NCBI RefSeq assembly: GCF_000502955.1
Contig: NZ_AYWO01000001.1
Span: 156,555 to 220,554 of the forward strand
Source of the DNA: Mesorhizobium sp. LNHC252B00
Lineage (GTDB): Bacteria; Pseudomonadota; Alphaproteobacteria; Rhizobiales; Rhizobiaceae
DNA: 64,000 bases
Direction: 5' to 3'
The position numbers were made by a program, and so were the translations under genes. Shown in pieces: positions 26,181 through 35,195 of the stretch. Position 1 is the first letter of the stretch; each line of letters begins with the position of its first letter. The notes below the pieces were generated by a model. The model searched no databases. It was not told the origin of the DNA and saw nothing but the letters and a program-made list of their open reading frames with translations.

Positions 26181-27680
26181 TCAAAACCTCGGAATGTCCG
26201 GAAACGGCAGCTTGCCGCCGGAAATGTGCATGCGGCCGAGTTCGGCGCAGCGGCGGAGCTGCGGGAAGACCTTGCCGGGGTTGAGCAGATGGTTGGGATC
26301 GAAGGCGCATTTGACGCGCATCTGCTGGTCGAGGTCGACCTGGGTGAACATTTCCGGCATCAGGTCGCGTTTTTCCACGCCCACCCCGTGTTCGCCGGTC
26401 AAGACGCCGCCGACCTTGACGCAGAGTCGCAATATGTCGGCGCCAAAGCCTTCCGCCTTGTCGAGCTCACCCGGCACATTGGCATCGTAGAGGATCAGTG
26501 GGTGCAGATTGCCGTCGCCGGCGTGAAAGACATTGGCGACGCCGAGACCGTATTTCTCCGACAGTTCGCGCATGCCGGCGAGCACGCGCGGCAGTTCCTT
26601 GCGCGGGATGGTGCCATCCATGCAGTAATAATCGGGCGAGATGCGGCCGACCGCCGGGAAAGCCGCCTTGCGGCCGGCCCAGAAGCTCAGCCGCTCCTGC
26701 TCGGATTGCGAGATGCGGCAGGTGGTCGAGCCGTTCTTGTAGGCGATGGCCTCGACGAGACCGATCAGATGATCGACCTCGACGCCCGGTCCGTCGAGCT
26801 CGACGATCAGCAGCGCCTCGACATCGAGGGGATAGCCGGCGTGGACGAAATCCTCGGCCGCGTGAATCGCCGGTCGGTCCATCATCTCCATGCCGCCTGG
26901 AATGATGCCGGCGCCGATGATGTCGGCGACGCACTGGCCGCCCTGCTCGCTGGTCGGGAAACCAATCAGCAAAGCGCGCGCCGTCTCCGGCTTCTTGAGG
27001 ATGCGCACGGTGACCTCGGTGACGACCCCGAGAAGCCCTTCCGAGCCGGTCATGATGCCAAGCAGGTCGTAGCCTTCCGCATCGAGGTGACTGCCGCCCA
27101 GCCGCACCACCTCGCCATTCATCAGCACCATCTCGATGCCGAGCACATTGTTGGCGGTGAGGCCGTATTTCAGGCAGTGCACGCCGCCGGAATTCTCCGC
27201 GACGTTGCCGCCGATCGAGCAGGCGATCTGGGAGGATGGATCGGGGGCGTAGTAAAAGCCCTCCTGCTCGACGGCGGTGGTGATGCCGAGATTGGTGACG
27301 CCCGGCTGGGCGATGACGACACGATTGGGAAAATCGATCGCAAGGACGCGGTTGAAACGGCTCATGACCAGCAGCACCGCATCTTCCAGCGGCAGCGCGC
27401 CGCCCGACAGCGAGGTGCCGGAGCCGCGCGGCACGACGCGGATGTTGCGGTCGTTGCAATATTTCAGCACGCGGGAAACCTGCGCCACCGTTTGCGGCAA
27501 AACGACAACCAGTGGCAGCTGTCGATAGGCGGTCAGGCCGTCGCTCTCGAAAGCGCGCATGGAATTTGCGGCGTCGACGACGCCCTCGCCCTGCACGATA
27601 ATGCGCATGTCGGCGACGATCTCATCGCGCCGGCGCATCGTCGCGTCGTCTGGTTTCGGCATGGCCAGGCCGGACATCAA
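26181..27680 (-). CDS. glcD: Glycolate oxidase FAD subunit
   Basis: The 499-aa protein carries an FAD_binding_4 domain (VVPRGSGTSLSGGALPLEDA; NVAENSGGVHCLKYGLTANN) and a C-terminal FAD-oxidase domain (NVFHAGDGNLHPLILYD; GEHGVGVEKRDLM). It oxidises glycolate, and often D-lactate, with GlcE and GlcF. First gene of the operon; its promoter region holds the operator-like inverted repeat at 27698-27720. An FMN-dependent lactate dehydrogenase and a FadR-type regulator lie 1.7-2.6 kb away. Confidence 0.95.
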   Translation of the reverse strand: MMSGLAMPKPDDATMRRRDEIVADMRIIVQGEGVVDAANSMRAFESDGLTAYRQLPLVVVLPQTVAQVSRVLKYCNDRNIRVVPRGSGTSLSGGALPLEDAVLLVMSRFNRVLAIDFPNRVVIAQPGVTNLGITTAVEQEGFYYAPDPSSQIACSIGGNVAENSGGVHCLKYGLTANNVLGIEMVLMNGEVVRLGGSHLDAEGYDLLGIMTGSEGLLGVVTEVTVRILKKPETARALLIGFPTSEQGGQCVADIIGAGIIPGGMEMMDRPAIHAAEDFVHAGYPLDVEALLIVELDGPGVEVDHLIGLVEAIAYKNGSTTCRISQSEQERLSFWAGRKAAFPAVGRISPDYYCMDGTIPRKELPRVLAGMRELSEKYGLGVANVFHAGDGNLHPLILYDANVPGELDKAEGFGADILRLCVKVGGVLTGEHGVGVEKRDLMPEMFTQVDLDQQMRVKCAFDPNHLLNPGKVFPQLRRCAELGRMHISGGKLPFPDIPRF

Positions 27681-27697
27681 CAGCCTCGTTTCGCTTG

Positions 27698-27720
27698 ACT
27701 GGTCAAAATCATTTACCAGT
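27698..27720. promoter_or_regulatory. Operator-like inverted repeat in the glcD promoter
   Basis: ACTGGTCAAA (27698-27707) and TTTACCAGT (27712-27720) form an inverted repeat with one unpaired base. The 10-mer ACTGGTCAAA recurs inverted at 29427-29436, directly upstream of the FadR-type regulator gene. GntR regulators of the FadR class bind TGGT-N-ACCA-like palindromes, so shared control is likely. Inference from sequence only. Confidence 0.6.
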
Positions 27721-27809
27721 GAAGCGCGCTGGTTGCAAATGCTGCGGTGGTGCGAAGTCCAGCCTCACCGACGAGACAGCTTCCGCAGCGGCAATCTGCC
27801 GCTGTCTTG

Positions 27810-27949
27810 CCCTCCCCCTTGTGGGGAGGGTCGCGAACGAAGTGAGCGGGGTGGGGGTCAGCGCGGCGCTCTACGAGGACCCCCACCCCGTCTCACGATC
27901 TTCGCTTCGCTGCGATCATGAGCCGACCCTCCCCACAAGGGGGAGGGTG
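27810..27949. repeat. Large palindromic intergenic repeat, second family
   Basis: CCCTCCCCCTTGTGGGGAGG at the left end and its inverted copy CCTCCCCACAAGGGGGAGGG at the right enclose further inverted pieces (GGGGTGGGGGTC / GACCCCCACCCC; GAACGAAGTGAG / complement). The whole 140 bp can fold as one long hairpin. It lies between the DUF3422 gene and glcD. Confidence 0.85.
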
Positions 27950-27956
27950 AGCAAAT

Positions 27957-29279
27957 CTACTCCCCCGCCAGCTTGCCGGGCTCGGAGTGCATTCGGCGCA
28001 CACGGCGCACGCCCCACCAGACCAGCAGGATGGCGACAGGCACCGAAGCAGCTGTGACAACCTCCGGTGCGAAGGCATGGCCGAAGATCGAGGCGCCCTT
28101 GGCGACATAACCGATGAGGCCGACCACGTAATAGGAGACGGCGGCGACCGAGAGCCCTTCGACGGTCTGCTGCAGGCGCAGTTGCAAGCGGGCACGGTTG
28201 TTCATCGAGGCGAGCAGGTCGCGGTTCTGCTTCTCGACCTCGACATCGACCCAGGTGCGCAGCAGCGTCGTGGCGCGGGTCAGTTTTCGCGATAGATTGG
28301 CTTGCCGCTCCTCAACCGAACGGCAGGTACGCATGGCCGGTGCGACGCGGCGCTGCAGGAACCCACCCCAGGTGTCGTAGCCGGGTACGGCCTCTTCCTC
28401 CAGCGCTTCCAGCCGCTCGCCGACGATGCCGTCATAGGCGCGGCTGGCACCAAAGCGGTAAAGGCTCGACGCCGCGTCGGCTTCCAGTTCGGCGGCAAGT
28501 TCCGTCAGGTCGGCCAGCAAGGTCTGGCTGTCGCGGGTTTGAGCGACCTTCATCTCCAACGTGGTCTGCGCCAGCCGGTCCTCGATGCGGCGGGCGCGGC
28601 CGGACAGGTTCAGAGCCAACGGCAGGCCGAGCATGGCCAGCGTGCGATAGGTTTCGATGTCGATCAGCCGCTGCGACAGTGCGCCGGTGCGCGCCGGGGT
28701 CAGGCCGCGGTCGAGCACCAGCATGCGGGTCATGCCGTCGCCATCCTGGCGGAAATCGGTGACGATGGCGGCGTTGCCGCGCTCGACCAGCGAGTAGCAC
28801 AGGCTGGTCGGATCAAAGCCTGCGATCAGCCTTTCGCTGACCTGCGTCCATTTGCGGATTTCGAGCCGAATGCCCGAAATGACGGTTCCCGGCGGCGAAA
28901 ACCCGTTGCCGAATGGCGAATCTTCCGGCGTCCTGCCGCTCTCGGAGAGCGGCCCTTCCCACAGATAGGTCGAGAATTCGGTGTGCCGCTCCCAGCGCAG
29001 CGAACCCTTGCCCCACTTCATGGCATGATGACGGGCCTGCCGGTCGGGTGCGGCGATGCCGAGGCGTCGCGACAGTTCCGAAAGCACCGCGTGGTCGACG
29101 CCGGAACCGCCCTCGGTCATGAAGGCGAGTTGCACCAGCACGCGCGGCTTTTCGATCAGCGGATGCGGCCGGGCATGGACCTCGCCGAGCGCGCCGGGCC
29201 GGCCCTCATGCGCGGGAAACCCCATGACGCTGCCTTTGGCGCGCGGCTGGAACTCGAGATTGGACGGGTCGTCTGACAC
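27957..29279 (-). CDS. DUF3422 family protein with C-terminal membrane hairpin
   Basis: The 440-aa product has a large soluble N-terminal part (MGFPAHEGRPGALGEVHARP; MKWGKGSLRWERHTEFSTYL) and two hydrophobic segments near the C-terminus (VAAVSYYVVGLIGYVAKGAS and VVTAASVPVAILLVWWGVRR). This matches the DUF3422 proteins of Proteobacteria, whose function is unknown. A GTG at 29279 preceded by GGGGGA is preferred; a longer frame to 29414 runs into the divergent promoter. It is divergent from the FadR-type regulator. Confidence 0.8.
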   Translation of the reverse strand: MSDDPSNLEFQPRAKGSVMGFPAHEGRPGALGEVHARPHPLIEKPRVLVQLAFMTEGGSGVDHAVLSELSRRLGIAAPDRQARHHAMKWGKGSLRWERHTEFSTYLWEGPLSESGRTPEDSPFGNGFSPPGTVISGIRLEIRKWTQVSERLIAGFDPTSLCYSLVERGNAAIVTDFRQDGDGMTRMLVLDRGLTPARTGALSQRLIDIETYRTLAMLGLPLALNLSGRARRIEDRLAQTTLEMKVAQTRDSQTLLADLTELAAELEADAASSLYRFGASRAYDGIVGERLEALEEEAVPGYDTWGGFLQRRVAPAMRTCRSVEERQANLSRKLTRATTLLRTWVDVEVEKQNRDLLASMNNRARLQLRLQQTVEGLSVAAVSYYVVGLIGYVAKGASIFGHAFAPEVVTAASVPVAILLVWWGVRRVRRMHSEPGKLAGE

Positions 29280-29426
29280 GGCTTGTCCCCCGGGGTTTCT
29301 TTGAACCCTCTTGCCCTCGCGTCCCTCTAGAACCAATAGCCCGGTGACGCAAACAACAAAGTTTAGCCGAAGATGACATGGTGCCCGGCGGCAAAATCGA
29401 CATGCTTCGGCCAAGGGGATAAATAA

Positions 29427-29436
29427 TTTGACCAGT
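29427..29436. promoter_or_regulatory. Operator-like 10-mer upstream of the FadR-type regulator
   Basis: TTTGACCAGT is the exact complement of ACTGGTCAAA in the glcD promoter, and the neighbouring ATTATTTATCC resembles the other half-site loosely. It lies about 54-63 bp upstream of the preferred regulator start, suiting autoregulation. Confidence 0.5.
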
Positions 29437-29489
29437 TGGCGACGCAGGCTTTATCCTGCGCGACAGCGGGTCACCTTCCAGGCATCGAG

Positions 29490-30293
29490 TTGAGCGACAT
29501 TTTTTCCAGGATCGAGCATTCGCGCACCGCCGACGAGGTGGTGCACCAGATCGAGAGCCTCATCCTCGAAGGCGTGCTGCGCACCGGCGACCGGTTGCCG
29601 GGTGAGCGCGAGCTCGCACGCCAGTTCGACGTGTCGCGGCCGATCCTGCGCGATGCACTGAAGGCATTGGAAGGGCGCGGCCTTTTGACGACACGGCCCG
29701 GCGGCGGCACGCATGTCGCCGATGTCATCGGCCAGCTGTTCACCAAGCCGGTGACGGACCTGATCTCGATGCACCGCAAGGCTGTGATCGACTATCTGGA
29801 ATACCGCCGTGAGATCGAAGCGGTGGCGGCCGAATACGCGGCGCGGCGCGCCACTCCAGACGACATGGCCCTGCTCGACAAGATCATGGCACGCATGGAC
29901 GATGCGCACCGGACCGGCGACTTCGACGACGAGGCTGAAATCGACGTCGAGTTCCACCACGCGATCTGCGAATGCGCGCACAACATCATCCTTTTGCACA
30001 CGCTGCGATCCTGCTACCGGCTGTTGTCGGAAGGTGTGTTCCAGAACCGGCTCCTGGTGTTCAGCGTGCCTGGCGCGCGCGAGGCGCTGCTTGCGCAGCA
30101 CCGGGCGATCCATGCGGCGGTGAAGGCCGGCGACCCGGCCGCTGCCCGGCAAGCGGCGATGGACCACATCACCTATGTCGAACGGTCAATGGCGGAGGCC
30201 GAGCGCAGCGGCGACTGGCAGCGCGTCTCAAGGCTGCGGCTGAAACAGCGTGTCGTCGCCACCGACACCGAACCTGCGCGCAAACGCTCCTAA
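29490..30293 (+). CDS. FadR-subfamily GntR regulator (LldR/GlcC-like)
   Basis: About 267 aa. The winged helix is typical (RTGDRLPGERELARQFDVSR, then LKALEGRGLLTTRPGGGTHV), followed by an FCD all-helical ligand domain with metal-ligand-like His residues (DVEFHHAICECAHN; HRAIHAAVKAGD). Such proteins sense small hydroxyacids like lactate or glycolate. It stands 19 bp before lldD and shares a 10-bp word with the glcD promoter, so it likely controls both. The TTG at 29490 is preferred; a TTG at 29436 would begin in the operator-like word. Confidence 0.85.
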   Translation: MSDIFSRIEHSRTADEVVHQIESLILEGVLRTGDRLPGERELARQFDVSRPILRDALKALEGRGLLTTRPGGGTHVADVIGQLFTKPVTDLISMHRKAVIDYLEYRREIEAVAAEYAARRATPDDMALLDKIMARMDDAHRTGDFDDEAEIDVEFHHAICECAHNIILLHTLRSCYRLLSEGVFQNRLLVFSVPGAREALLAQHRAIHAAVKAGDPAAARQAAMDHITYVERSMAEAERSGDWQRVSRLRLKQRVVATDTEPARKRS

Positions 30294-30312
30294 CTGTCGA
30301 AACGGGAAGCCC

Positions 30313-31449
30313 ATGAGCCACATCCTGACCATCGCCGACCTCAAGGACCTCGCGCGCCGGCGCGTGCCGAAGATGTTCTTCGACTATGCCGATTCCGGTT
30401 CGTGGACCGAAAGCACGTATCGCGCCAACGAAGAGGACTTCCAGAAGATCAAGTTCCGCCAACGCGTTCTTGTCGACATGGACAACCGTTCGCTGGCATC
30501 GACGATGATCGGCGAAAAGGTGTCGATGCCGGTGGCTTTGGCGCCAACCGGCATGACCGGTATGCAGCACGCCAATGGCGAGATGCTGGCGGCGCAGGCG
30601 GCGGAGGAATTCGGCGTGCCGTTCACCCTGTCGACGATGAGCATCTGCTCGATCGAAGATGTTGCCTCCGTAACCACCAAACCGTTCTGGTTCCAGCTCT
30701 ACGTGCTGCGCGACAAGGATTTCGTGCTCAACCTCATCGACAGGGCGAAGGCGGCGAAATGCTCGGCGCTGGTGCTGACGCTCGATCTACAGATTCTCGG
30801 CCAGCGCCACAAGGACATCCGCAATGGGCTTTCGGCGCCGCCCAAGCTGACGCTGACGAACATCGTCGACATGGCCATCCGGCCGCGCTGGTGTGCCGCC
30901 ATGGCCGGCACCAAGCGGCGGACCTTCCGCAACATTGTCGGCCACGCCAAAGGCGTCGGCAACATGTCCTCGCTGGCATCGTGGACGGCGGAGCAGTTCG
31001 ATCCGCATCTGTCGTGGAAGGACGTCGCCTGGATCAAGGACCGCTGGGGCGGCAAGCTGATCCTCAAAGGCATTCTCGACAAGGAAGACGCGCTGATGGC
31101 GGCCAAGACCGGTGCCGACGCGATCATCGTTTCCAACCATGGCGGACGCCAGCTCGATGGCGCATCCTCATCGATCGGCGTGCTGGAAGAGATCGCAGAT
31201 GCGGTCGGCGACACGATCGAGGTGCATATGGATGGCGGCATCCGCTCCGGCCAGGATGTGCTGAAGGCACTCTGTCTCGGGGCCAAGGGCACCTATATCG
31301 GCCGGCCATTTCTTTACGGCCTGGGTGCGCTCGGCAAGGGAGGGGTTACCAAGGCGTTGGAAATCATCCGCAAGGAGATGGACATCACGCTGGCGCTGTG
31401 CGGAAAGCGTCTGGTCACCGACATGGGCAAAGACCAGCTCCGGCGTTAG
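30313..31449 (+). CDS. lldD: FMN-dependent L-lactate dehydrogenase / alpha-hydroxyacid oxidase
   Basis: The product is 378 aa, a TIM-barrel flavoprotein. Seen are KMFFDYADSGSWTE at the N-terminus, ALAPTGMTGMQH, WFQLYVLRD, KGILDKEDAL with the catalytic-site Lys, SNHGGRQLDG with the active His and Arg, and MDGGIRSGQDVLKAL for FMN phosphate. It oxidises L-lactate to pyruvate, feeding electrons to quinone; glycolate or other 2-hydroxyacids are possible. The ATG at 30313 follows the regulator stop by 19 bp, suggesting cotranscription. Confidence 0.9.
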   Translation: MSHILTIADLKDLARRRVPKMFFDYADSGSWTESTYRANEEDFQKIKFRQRVLVDMDNRSLASTMIGEKVSMPVALAPTGMTGMQHANGEMLAAQAAEEFGVPFTLSTMSICSIEDVASVTTKPFWFQLYVLRDKDFVLNLIDRAKAAKCSALVLTLDLQILGQRHKDIRNGLSAPPKLTLTNIVDMAIRPRWCAAMAGTKRRTFRNIVGHAKGVGNMSSLASWTAEQFDPHLSWKDVAWIKDRWGGKLILKGILDKEDALMAAKTGADAIIVSNHGGRQLDGASSSIGVLEEIADAVGDTIEVHMDGGIRSGQDVLKALCLGAKGTYIGRPFLYGLGALGKGGVTKALEIIRKEMDITLALCGKRLVTDMGKDQLRR

Positions 31450-31573
31450 AGCTGGCGTCGTTTCACGAAACGCAGAAACGCTCTATCTCTTTGTTTTGTC
31501 GCTGTTCCCAAGTGAAATCGCTATGCGCTTTTTCCGGGAAAAGCGTTTCACAATTTTCCTGGAACTGCTCTAG
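31447..31573. repeat. Intergenic repeat with TAGAGC / GCTCTA ends, downstream of lldD
   Basis: It starts in the lldD stop codon with TAGAGC and ends GCTCTAG. Inside are GTTTCACGAAAC, AGAAACGCTCTATCTC, TTTTTCCGGGAAAA and GCGTTTCAC blocks, which are inverted or repeated. From general knowledge of rhizobial intergenic DNA, this looks like a widespread AT-richer repeat family. It probably also supplies the end of the lldD transcript. Confidence 0.65.
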
Positions 31574-31610
31574 AGTTCCGTGACAGCCTGATCACGGAGA
31601 CAATGAGAAA

Positions 31611-32402
31611 TTGGCGGAAACCGGTATCCACTTTCTCGACGCGCATGGGCCGGAGGGGGTGCGTGTTTATTCGATTGGCGACGTGCATGGCCGGCTCGAC
31701 CTGCTGACTGCCATGCATCAGCGCATCAAGACCGAGATCGAGACGCAGGCGCCCGCCGACTGGCGTGTCATCCATCTTGGCGACTATGTCGATCGCGGTC
31801 CGGATTCAAAGGGTGTCATCGACTTCCTGATCGAAGCGCGGGAGCGCGACCCGCGCCATCTGATGCTGGCCGGCAATCACGACATCGGCTTTCTCGATTT
31901 TCTCAATAGGCCCGACCCGGACGGACTTTTCATCCGGTTTGGCGGCATCCAGACGGCGCAGTCCTACGGCGTGGCGATCAGCGATAGCGCCAGCGCGTGG
32001 TTCGGCAAGGCCGAGGCGGCCGTGCGCAAAGGACATCAGGCTCTGGTCGAGGCCGTGCCGCAAAGCCACGTCGACTTCCTGCGGTCGCTGCCGTTTTCAG
32101 TGACGCTAGGCGATTTCTTCTTCTGCCATGCCGGCATCCGGCCGGGCATCCCCCTGGAAAGGCAAAACCCGCAGGATCTGATCTGGATCCGCGACGTCTT
32201 CCACGATCACACCGGCCTCTATCCGAAGATCGTGGTGCACGGCCACACGCCGGTACCGGAGGCGGAAGTGATGGCCAACCGCGTCAATGTCGACACGCTT
32301 GCCTGGCAATCAGGCATGCTGACCGCGCTCGTCGTCGACGGCTCGGACAAACGCATCCTGACGATGACGATCAAGAAACCTGGGAAAATAGGGGAAGCTT
32401 GA
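31611..32402 (+). CDS. Metallophosphoesterase, serine/threonine protein phosphatase-like
   Basis: The 263-aa calcineurin-like phosphoesterase has all PPP-family metal motifs: SIGDVHGRLDLL, LGDYVDRGPDSKGV, LAGNHDIGFL and VVHGHTPVPE. It likely dephosphorylates proteins or dinucleoside polyphosphates in the cytosol, using two metal ions; the PrpA/ApaH-like substrate is not readable. The start is TTG at 31611 with GGAGA nine bases upstream; the ATG at 31603 is out of frame. Monocistronic between a repeat and a convergent small gene. Confidence 0.88.
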   Translation: MAETGIHFLDAHGPEGVRVYSIGDVHGRLDLLTAMHQRIKTEIETQAPADWRVIHLGDYVDRGPDSKGVIDFLIEARERDPRHLMLAGNHDIGFLDFLNRPDPDGLFIRFGGIQTAQSYGVAISDSASAWFGKAEAAVRKGHQALVEAVPQSHVDFLRSLPFSVTLGDFFFCHAGIRPGIPLERQNPQDLIWIRDVFHDHTGLYPKIVVHGHTPVPEAEVMANRVNVDTLAWQSGMLTALVVDGSDKRILTMTIKKPGKIGEA

Positions 32403-32423
32403 GCGCTGCGTCGACGCTCGGCT

Positions 32424-32564
32424 TTAGTGCAGCGAGGCAGTCACGCCGTAGCCGTCGACGGCGTTGTGGTTGTTGGCCGCGTCTGCGGCATAGATACCCA
32501 GACCGCAAAGCACTATGGCGGACAACATGGCAAAGGACAGAAGCGCTGCTTTCACGGAGGTCAT
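32424..32564 (-). CDS. 46-residue secreted or membrane peptide
   Basis: The frame from the ATG at 32564 encodes MTSVKAALLSFAMLSAIVLC followed by GLGIYAADAANNHNAVDGYG and a short tail ending in His. A Lys after the start, a 16-residue hydrophobic core and an Ala-x-Ala-type end resemble a signal peptide, leaving about 18 mature residues. The ribosome site is weak (GAAAG or AAGAG very near the ATG). It is convergent with the phosphatase gene. Small exported peptides like this are common in rhizobia; gene status is moderate. Confidence 0.5.
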   Translation of the reverse strand: MTSVKAALLSFAMLSAIVLCGLGIYAADAANNHNAVDGYGVTASLH

Positions 32565-32848
32565 CTCTTGTTGAGCTTTCTGCATCTGTGCACGAGGCGG
32601 TTACCAATGCGTTGAAACGGAGAATTCGCTTCAAAATTTCGACGATTTTGCGCTTCTAGGCACGTTCTGTATCGACGGTGTGTCGCGCCGGTCACACCAA
32701 AGGTTCATCGCGGTTGCACAAAAGATGCGGAGCGCGCGCCTTCTAGGATAGCGGGCGGACACAAGCCAAGGATGAAAGCGGTTTTCCCCAACGGTTTCGC
32801 CACCGCGTGCCAATTATGTCACGCGGCGAGGCCCTGAGGGACGGATGC

Positions 32849-33547
32849 TCAGATCGTCGCCACCCAGGCACGGGCGATGGCGAGGCCGGCAGCGTCCGCG
32901 TCGGGCCCGTTGCGGGCCATTTCGCCGTCGAGCGTGCCGGCCCAATCGGGGTGGCGCGCGGCGATGATCGGGGCAAAGGACGTGCTCCAGTCCTTGACCA
33001 TGGGCCGGTCGGCCTCGAAATGGAACTGGAAGCCGTAGACCGCGCGGCCGACTCGAAACGCCTGGTTCTCGGCGACATCGTTGCCGGCTAGCCGCACGGC
33101 GTTCTCCGGCAGCACGAAGGTGTCGTCATGCCACTGGAAGATCGGGAATTGTTCCGGCAGCGCGCCCAGCACCGGATCGGCCTTGGCGTCCAGCGTCAGC
33201 GACACGCCGCGCCAGCCGAACTCGTTGGCGCCGCCGATGCGGTTCTCGCCGCCGAAGGCACGGGCAACGAGCTGGCCGCCGAGGCAGATGCCGAGCACGG
33301 CGCGATTCTTGTCGGCGAAATCGCGGGTCAGTTGGAGCAGTGCCGGGAAATAGGGGTACTCGTCATCGGCCAGCGCATTCTGGCCACCGCCGAGGACCAC
33401 CATGGCATCATGCCCGGTCGCGTCGTCCGGAAGGCTGTCGCCCTTGTAGGGGAGACGCAGATCGAGATCGGCGCCCGCCTCCGCAAGCGCGGCACCAACC
33501 TGACCAAGGCCGGTATTGTCGTAGTTCTGGACCACCAGCACCCGCAT
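32849..33547 (-). CDS. Class I glutamine amidotransferase-like protein
   Basis: The 232-aa stand-alone GATase1 domain has the nucleophile Cys88 in LGICLGGQ and the His176/Glu178 pair in YGFQFHFEAD. It resembles the GuaA amidotransferase half but is free-standing, like proteins annotated as glutamine amidotransferase or gamma-glutamyl-gamma-aminobutyrate hydrolase-like. The acceptor domain and substrate are unknown. It is divergent from the gene at 33637 (89-bp gap). The start MRVLVVQNYDNTG is typical. Confidence 0.87.
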   Translation of the reverse strand: MRVLVVQNYDNTGLGQVGAALAEAGADLDLRLPYKGDSLPDDATGHDAMVVLGGGQNALADDEYPYFPALLQLTRDFADKNRAVLGICLGGQLVARAFGGENRIGGANEFGWRGVSLTLDAKADPVLGALPEQFPIFQWHDDTFVLPENAVRLAGNDVAENQAFRVGRAVYGFQFHFEADRPMVKDWSTSFAPIIAARHPDWAGTLDGEMARNGPDADAAGLAIARAWVATI

Positions 33548-33636
33548 CGCAAAACCCTGCCGACATGAAAATGAATGCGACGAGCGATATCATGCCGTCT
33601 GTATTGCAGCCAAGGTGGGTATTGCGGGAGAAAACT

Positions 33637-34284
33637 ATGCCACTGCAGAACCGGGTTGATCCGTTCGGTGTCATCCACGCCGTACCCGAGCGCGGGCTGT
33701 TCACCGGCAATCGCGGCATCATCCACGATCCCGAGACGAAGACGCTGTTGAAGAAGCGCTGGGCGCTTCAGGCCTGGATCATCTGCGTCTGCCAATTCCG
33801 CAATGTGCGGCGCGAGCCGATGGGCCGCAACCGGGAGGGCGGTAGAGCGGGCTGGACCGAGCTGTTCTTCCTCGACGAGGTGACGGCACTGGCGGCCGGG
33901 CATCGCCCCTGTTTCTTTTGCCAGCGCGAACAGGCCAAGGATTTCGTCGGCCGCTTCGGCGAAGCTTTCGGCATTGCCGAGCCGCGCGCCCCGCAAGTCG
34001 ACAAGCGGCTGCACAAGGAGCGGCTGGCGTCGGGCGGCCGGCTGGCGATGGTGGCCTTTGAGGAGCTTGCCGGCCTGCCGGACGGCGCCCTGATCGCGGA
34101 TGGCGGCGACGCTTATGCCTTGCGCGGCGGCAAGGTACTGCGTTGGTCTTTTGGCGGATATGGCCCACCCGCCGATTTCGCCCTGCTCGAAGGCAAGACG
34201 CTCTCGCTGCTGACACCGGCCACGACGCTTGCCGTGCTGCGGCAAGGCTTTCGACCCGTGTGGCATCCGTCGGCAGAGGCTTGA
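33637..34284 (+). CDS. Conserved-type hypothetical protein with HxxCxxC motif
   Basis: The 215-aa soluble protein starts at an ATG with GGGAG seven bases upstream. A motif [15 protein letters not shown] (about residues 88-102) has one His and two Cys in a metal-site-like arrangement. Other visible blocks are RALQ-rich and [20 protein letters not shown] at the N-terminus. I do not recognise the family. It precedes rsmE with a 31-bp gap, so the two are probably cotranscribed, which hints at a housekeeping role. Confidence 0.75.
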   Translation: MPLQNRVDPFGVIHAVPERGLFTGNRGIIHDPETKTLLKKRWALQAWIICVCQFRNVRREPMGRNREGGRAGWTELFFLDEVTALAAGHRPCFFCQREQAKDFVGRFGEAFGIAEPRAPQVDKRLHKERLASGGRLAMVAFEELAGLPDGALIADGGDAYALRGGKVLRWSFGGYGPPADFALLEGKTLSLLTPATTLAVLRQGFRPVWHPSAEA

Positions 34285-34315
34285 CGCCGGCGGCCGGCTC
34301 GCTCATTCCTCGCCA

Positions 34316-35050
34316 ATGCGCGCCAACTACAAGATGCAACGTCTCTTCGTGCCCGACGATCTGCGGCCAGACATCGAATTTGAGGCCGGTCAACAGCAAA
34401 GCCATTATCTCCTGCACGTGCTGCGGCTCGGCGAAGGTGCCGAAATCCTGGTATTCAACGGCCGCGACGGCGAATGGTCGGCGGCCATTGCGGCGAAGAC
34501 AAAAAGGGCGGTGCGGCTGAAAGTGTCCGTGCTGCAACGGCCGCAGCCGCCGCTGCCCGACCTTATCTACTGCTTTGCGCCGCTGAAGCAGGGCCGCCTC
34601 GACTATCTCGTGCAGAAGGCGGTCGAGATGGGCGCCGGCATCCTGCAGCCGGTCATCACCCAGCACACGCAAGTGGCCAAGCCTTCGATCGATCGCCTGC
34701 GCGCCAATGTCGTCGAAGCCGCCGAACAATGCGGCATCCTGGCGGTGCCTCAAGTGCTCGAAGCGGAAAAATTCGAGCGTTTGCTGACCGGTTGGGACAA
34801 GGAACGGCGGCTGATCTTCTGCGACGAGGATGCCTCGACCAACAATCCGCTGCCCGCGCTGCAGGCGGTCAAGGAAAAGAAGCATGGCCTGCTGGTCGGG
34901 CCGGAGGGCGGTTTTTCCGACGACGAGCGCAAGATGCTGCGCGCCCTGCCCTTCGTCACCGCCATTCCACTCGGACCGCGCATCCTGCGCGCCGACACGG
35001 CCGCGGTGGCCGCGCTCGCGGTGATGCAGGCGACGGTTGGAGACTGGTGA
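34316..35050 (+). CDS. rsmE: 16S rRNA (uracil-1498-N3) methyltransferase
   Basis: The 244-aa SPOUT-class enzyme has a small N-terminal PUA-like part ([20 protein letters not shown]) and the knotted C-terminal domain with [18 protein letters not shown] and [17 protein letters not shown], the SAM-binding loops of RsmE. It methylates U1498 of 16S rRNA. A later ATG at 34334 would also give a good RsmE start. Followed by a palindromic element and, 260 bp on, gshA. Confidence 0.93.
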   Translation: MRANYKMQRLFVPDDLRPDIEFEAGQQQSHYLLHVLRLGEGAEILVFNGRDGEWSAAIAAKTKRAVRLKVSVLQRPQPPLPDLIYCFAPLKQGRLDYLVQKAVEMGAGILQPVITQHTQVAKPSIDRLRANVVEAAEQCGILAVPQVLEAEKFERLLTGWDKERRLIFCDEDASTNNPLPALQAVKEKKHGLLVGPEGGFSDDERKMLRALPFVTAIPLGPRILRADTAAVAALAVMQATVGDW

Positions 35051-35053
35051 GCT

Positions 35054-35090
35054 ACCCCCTTCCCTTCTCCCCCCTTGTGGGAGAAGGAAG
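35054..35090. repeat. Single palindromic element after rsmE
   Basis: CTTCCCTTCTCCC and GGGAGAAGGAAG pair across a short CCCTTGT loop. It resembles one end of the composite palindromes elsewhere in the window (for example 49831-49956) and may help end the rsmE message. Confidence 0.6.
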
Positions 35091-35195
35091 AACCGTCGTC
35101 ACCGTTCAATTCCTGTTCACCTGTGGCTCAGGATTTTTCGCTTGCTCGTCTGCTGACATTTCGTCCATTTAGCGCCGGCGATCGTCCGATCGTCC

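Noticed and set aside
29436..29489. Upstream TTG start for the FadR-type regulator
   Set aside because: It would place the operator-like word at the start codon and add 18 residues with no family similarity.
31447..31573. Small genes in the gap after lldD
   Set aside because: The region is built from inverted repeat blocks and has no ribosome-site-supported frame.
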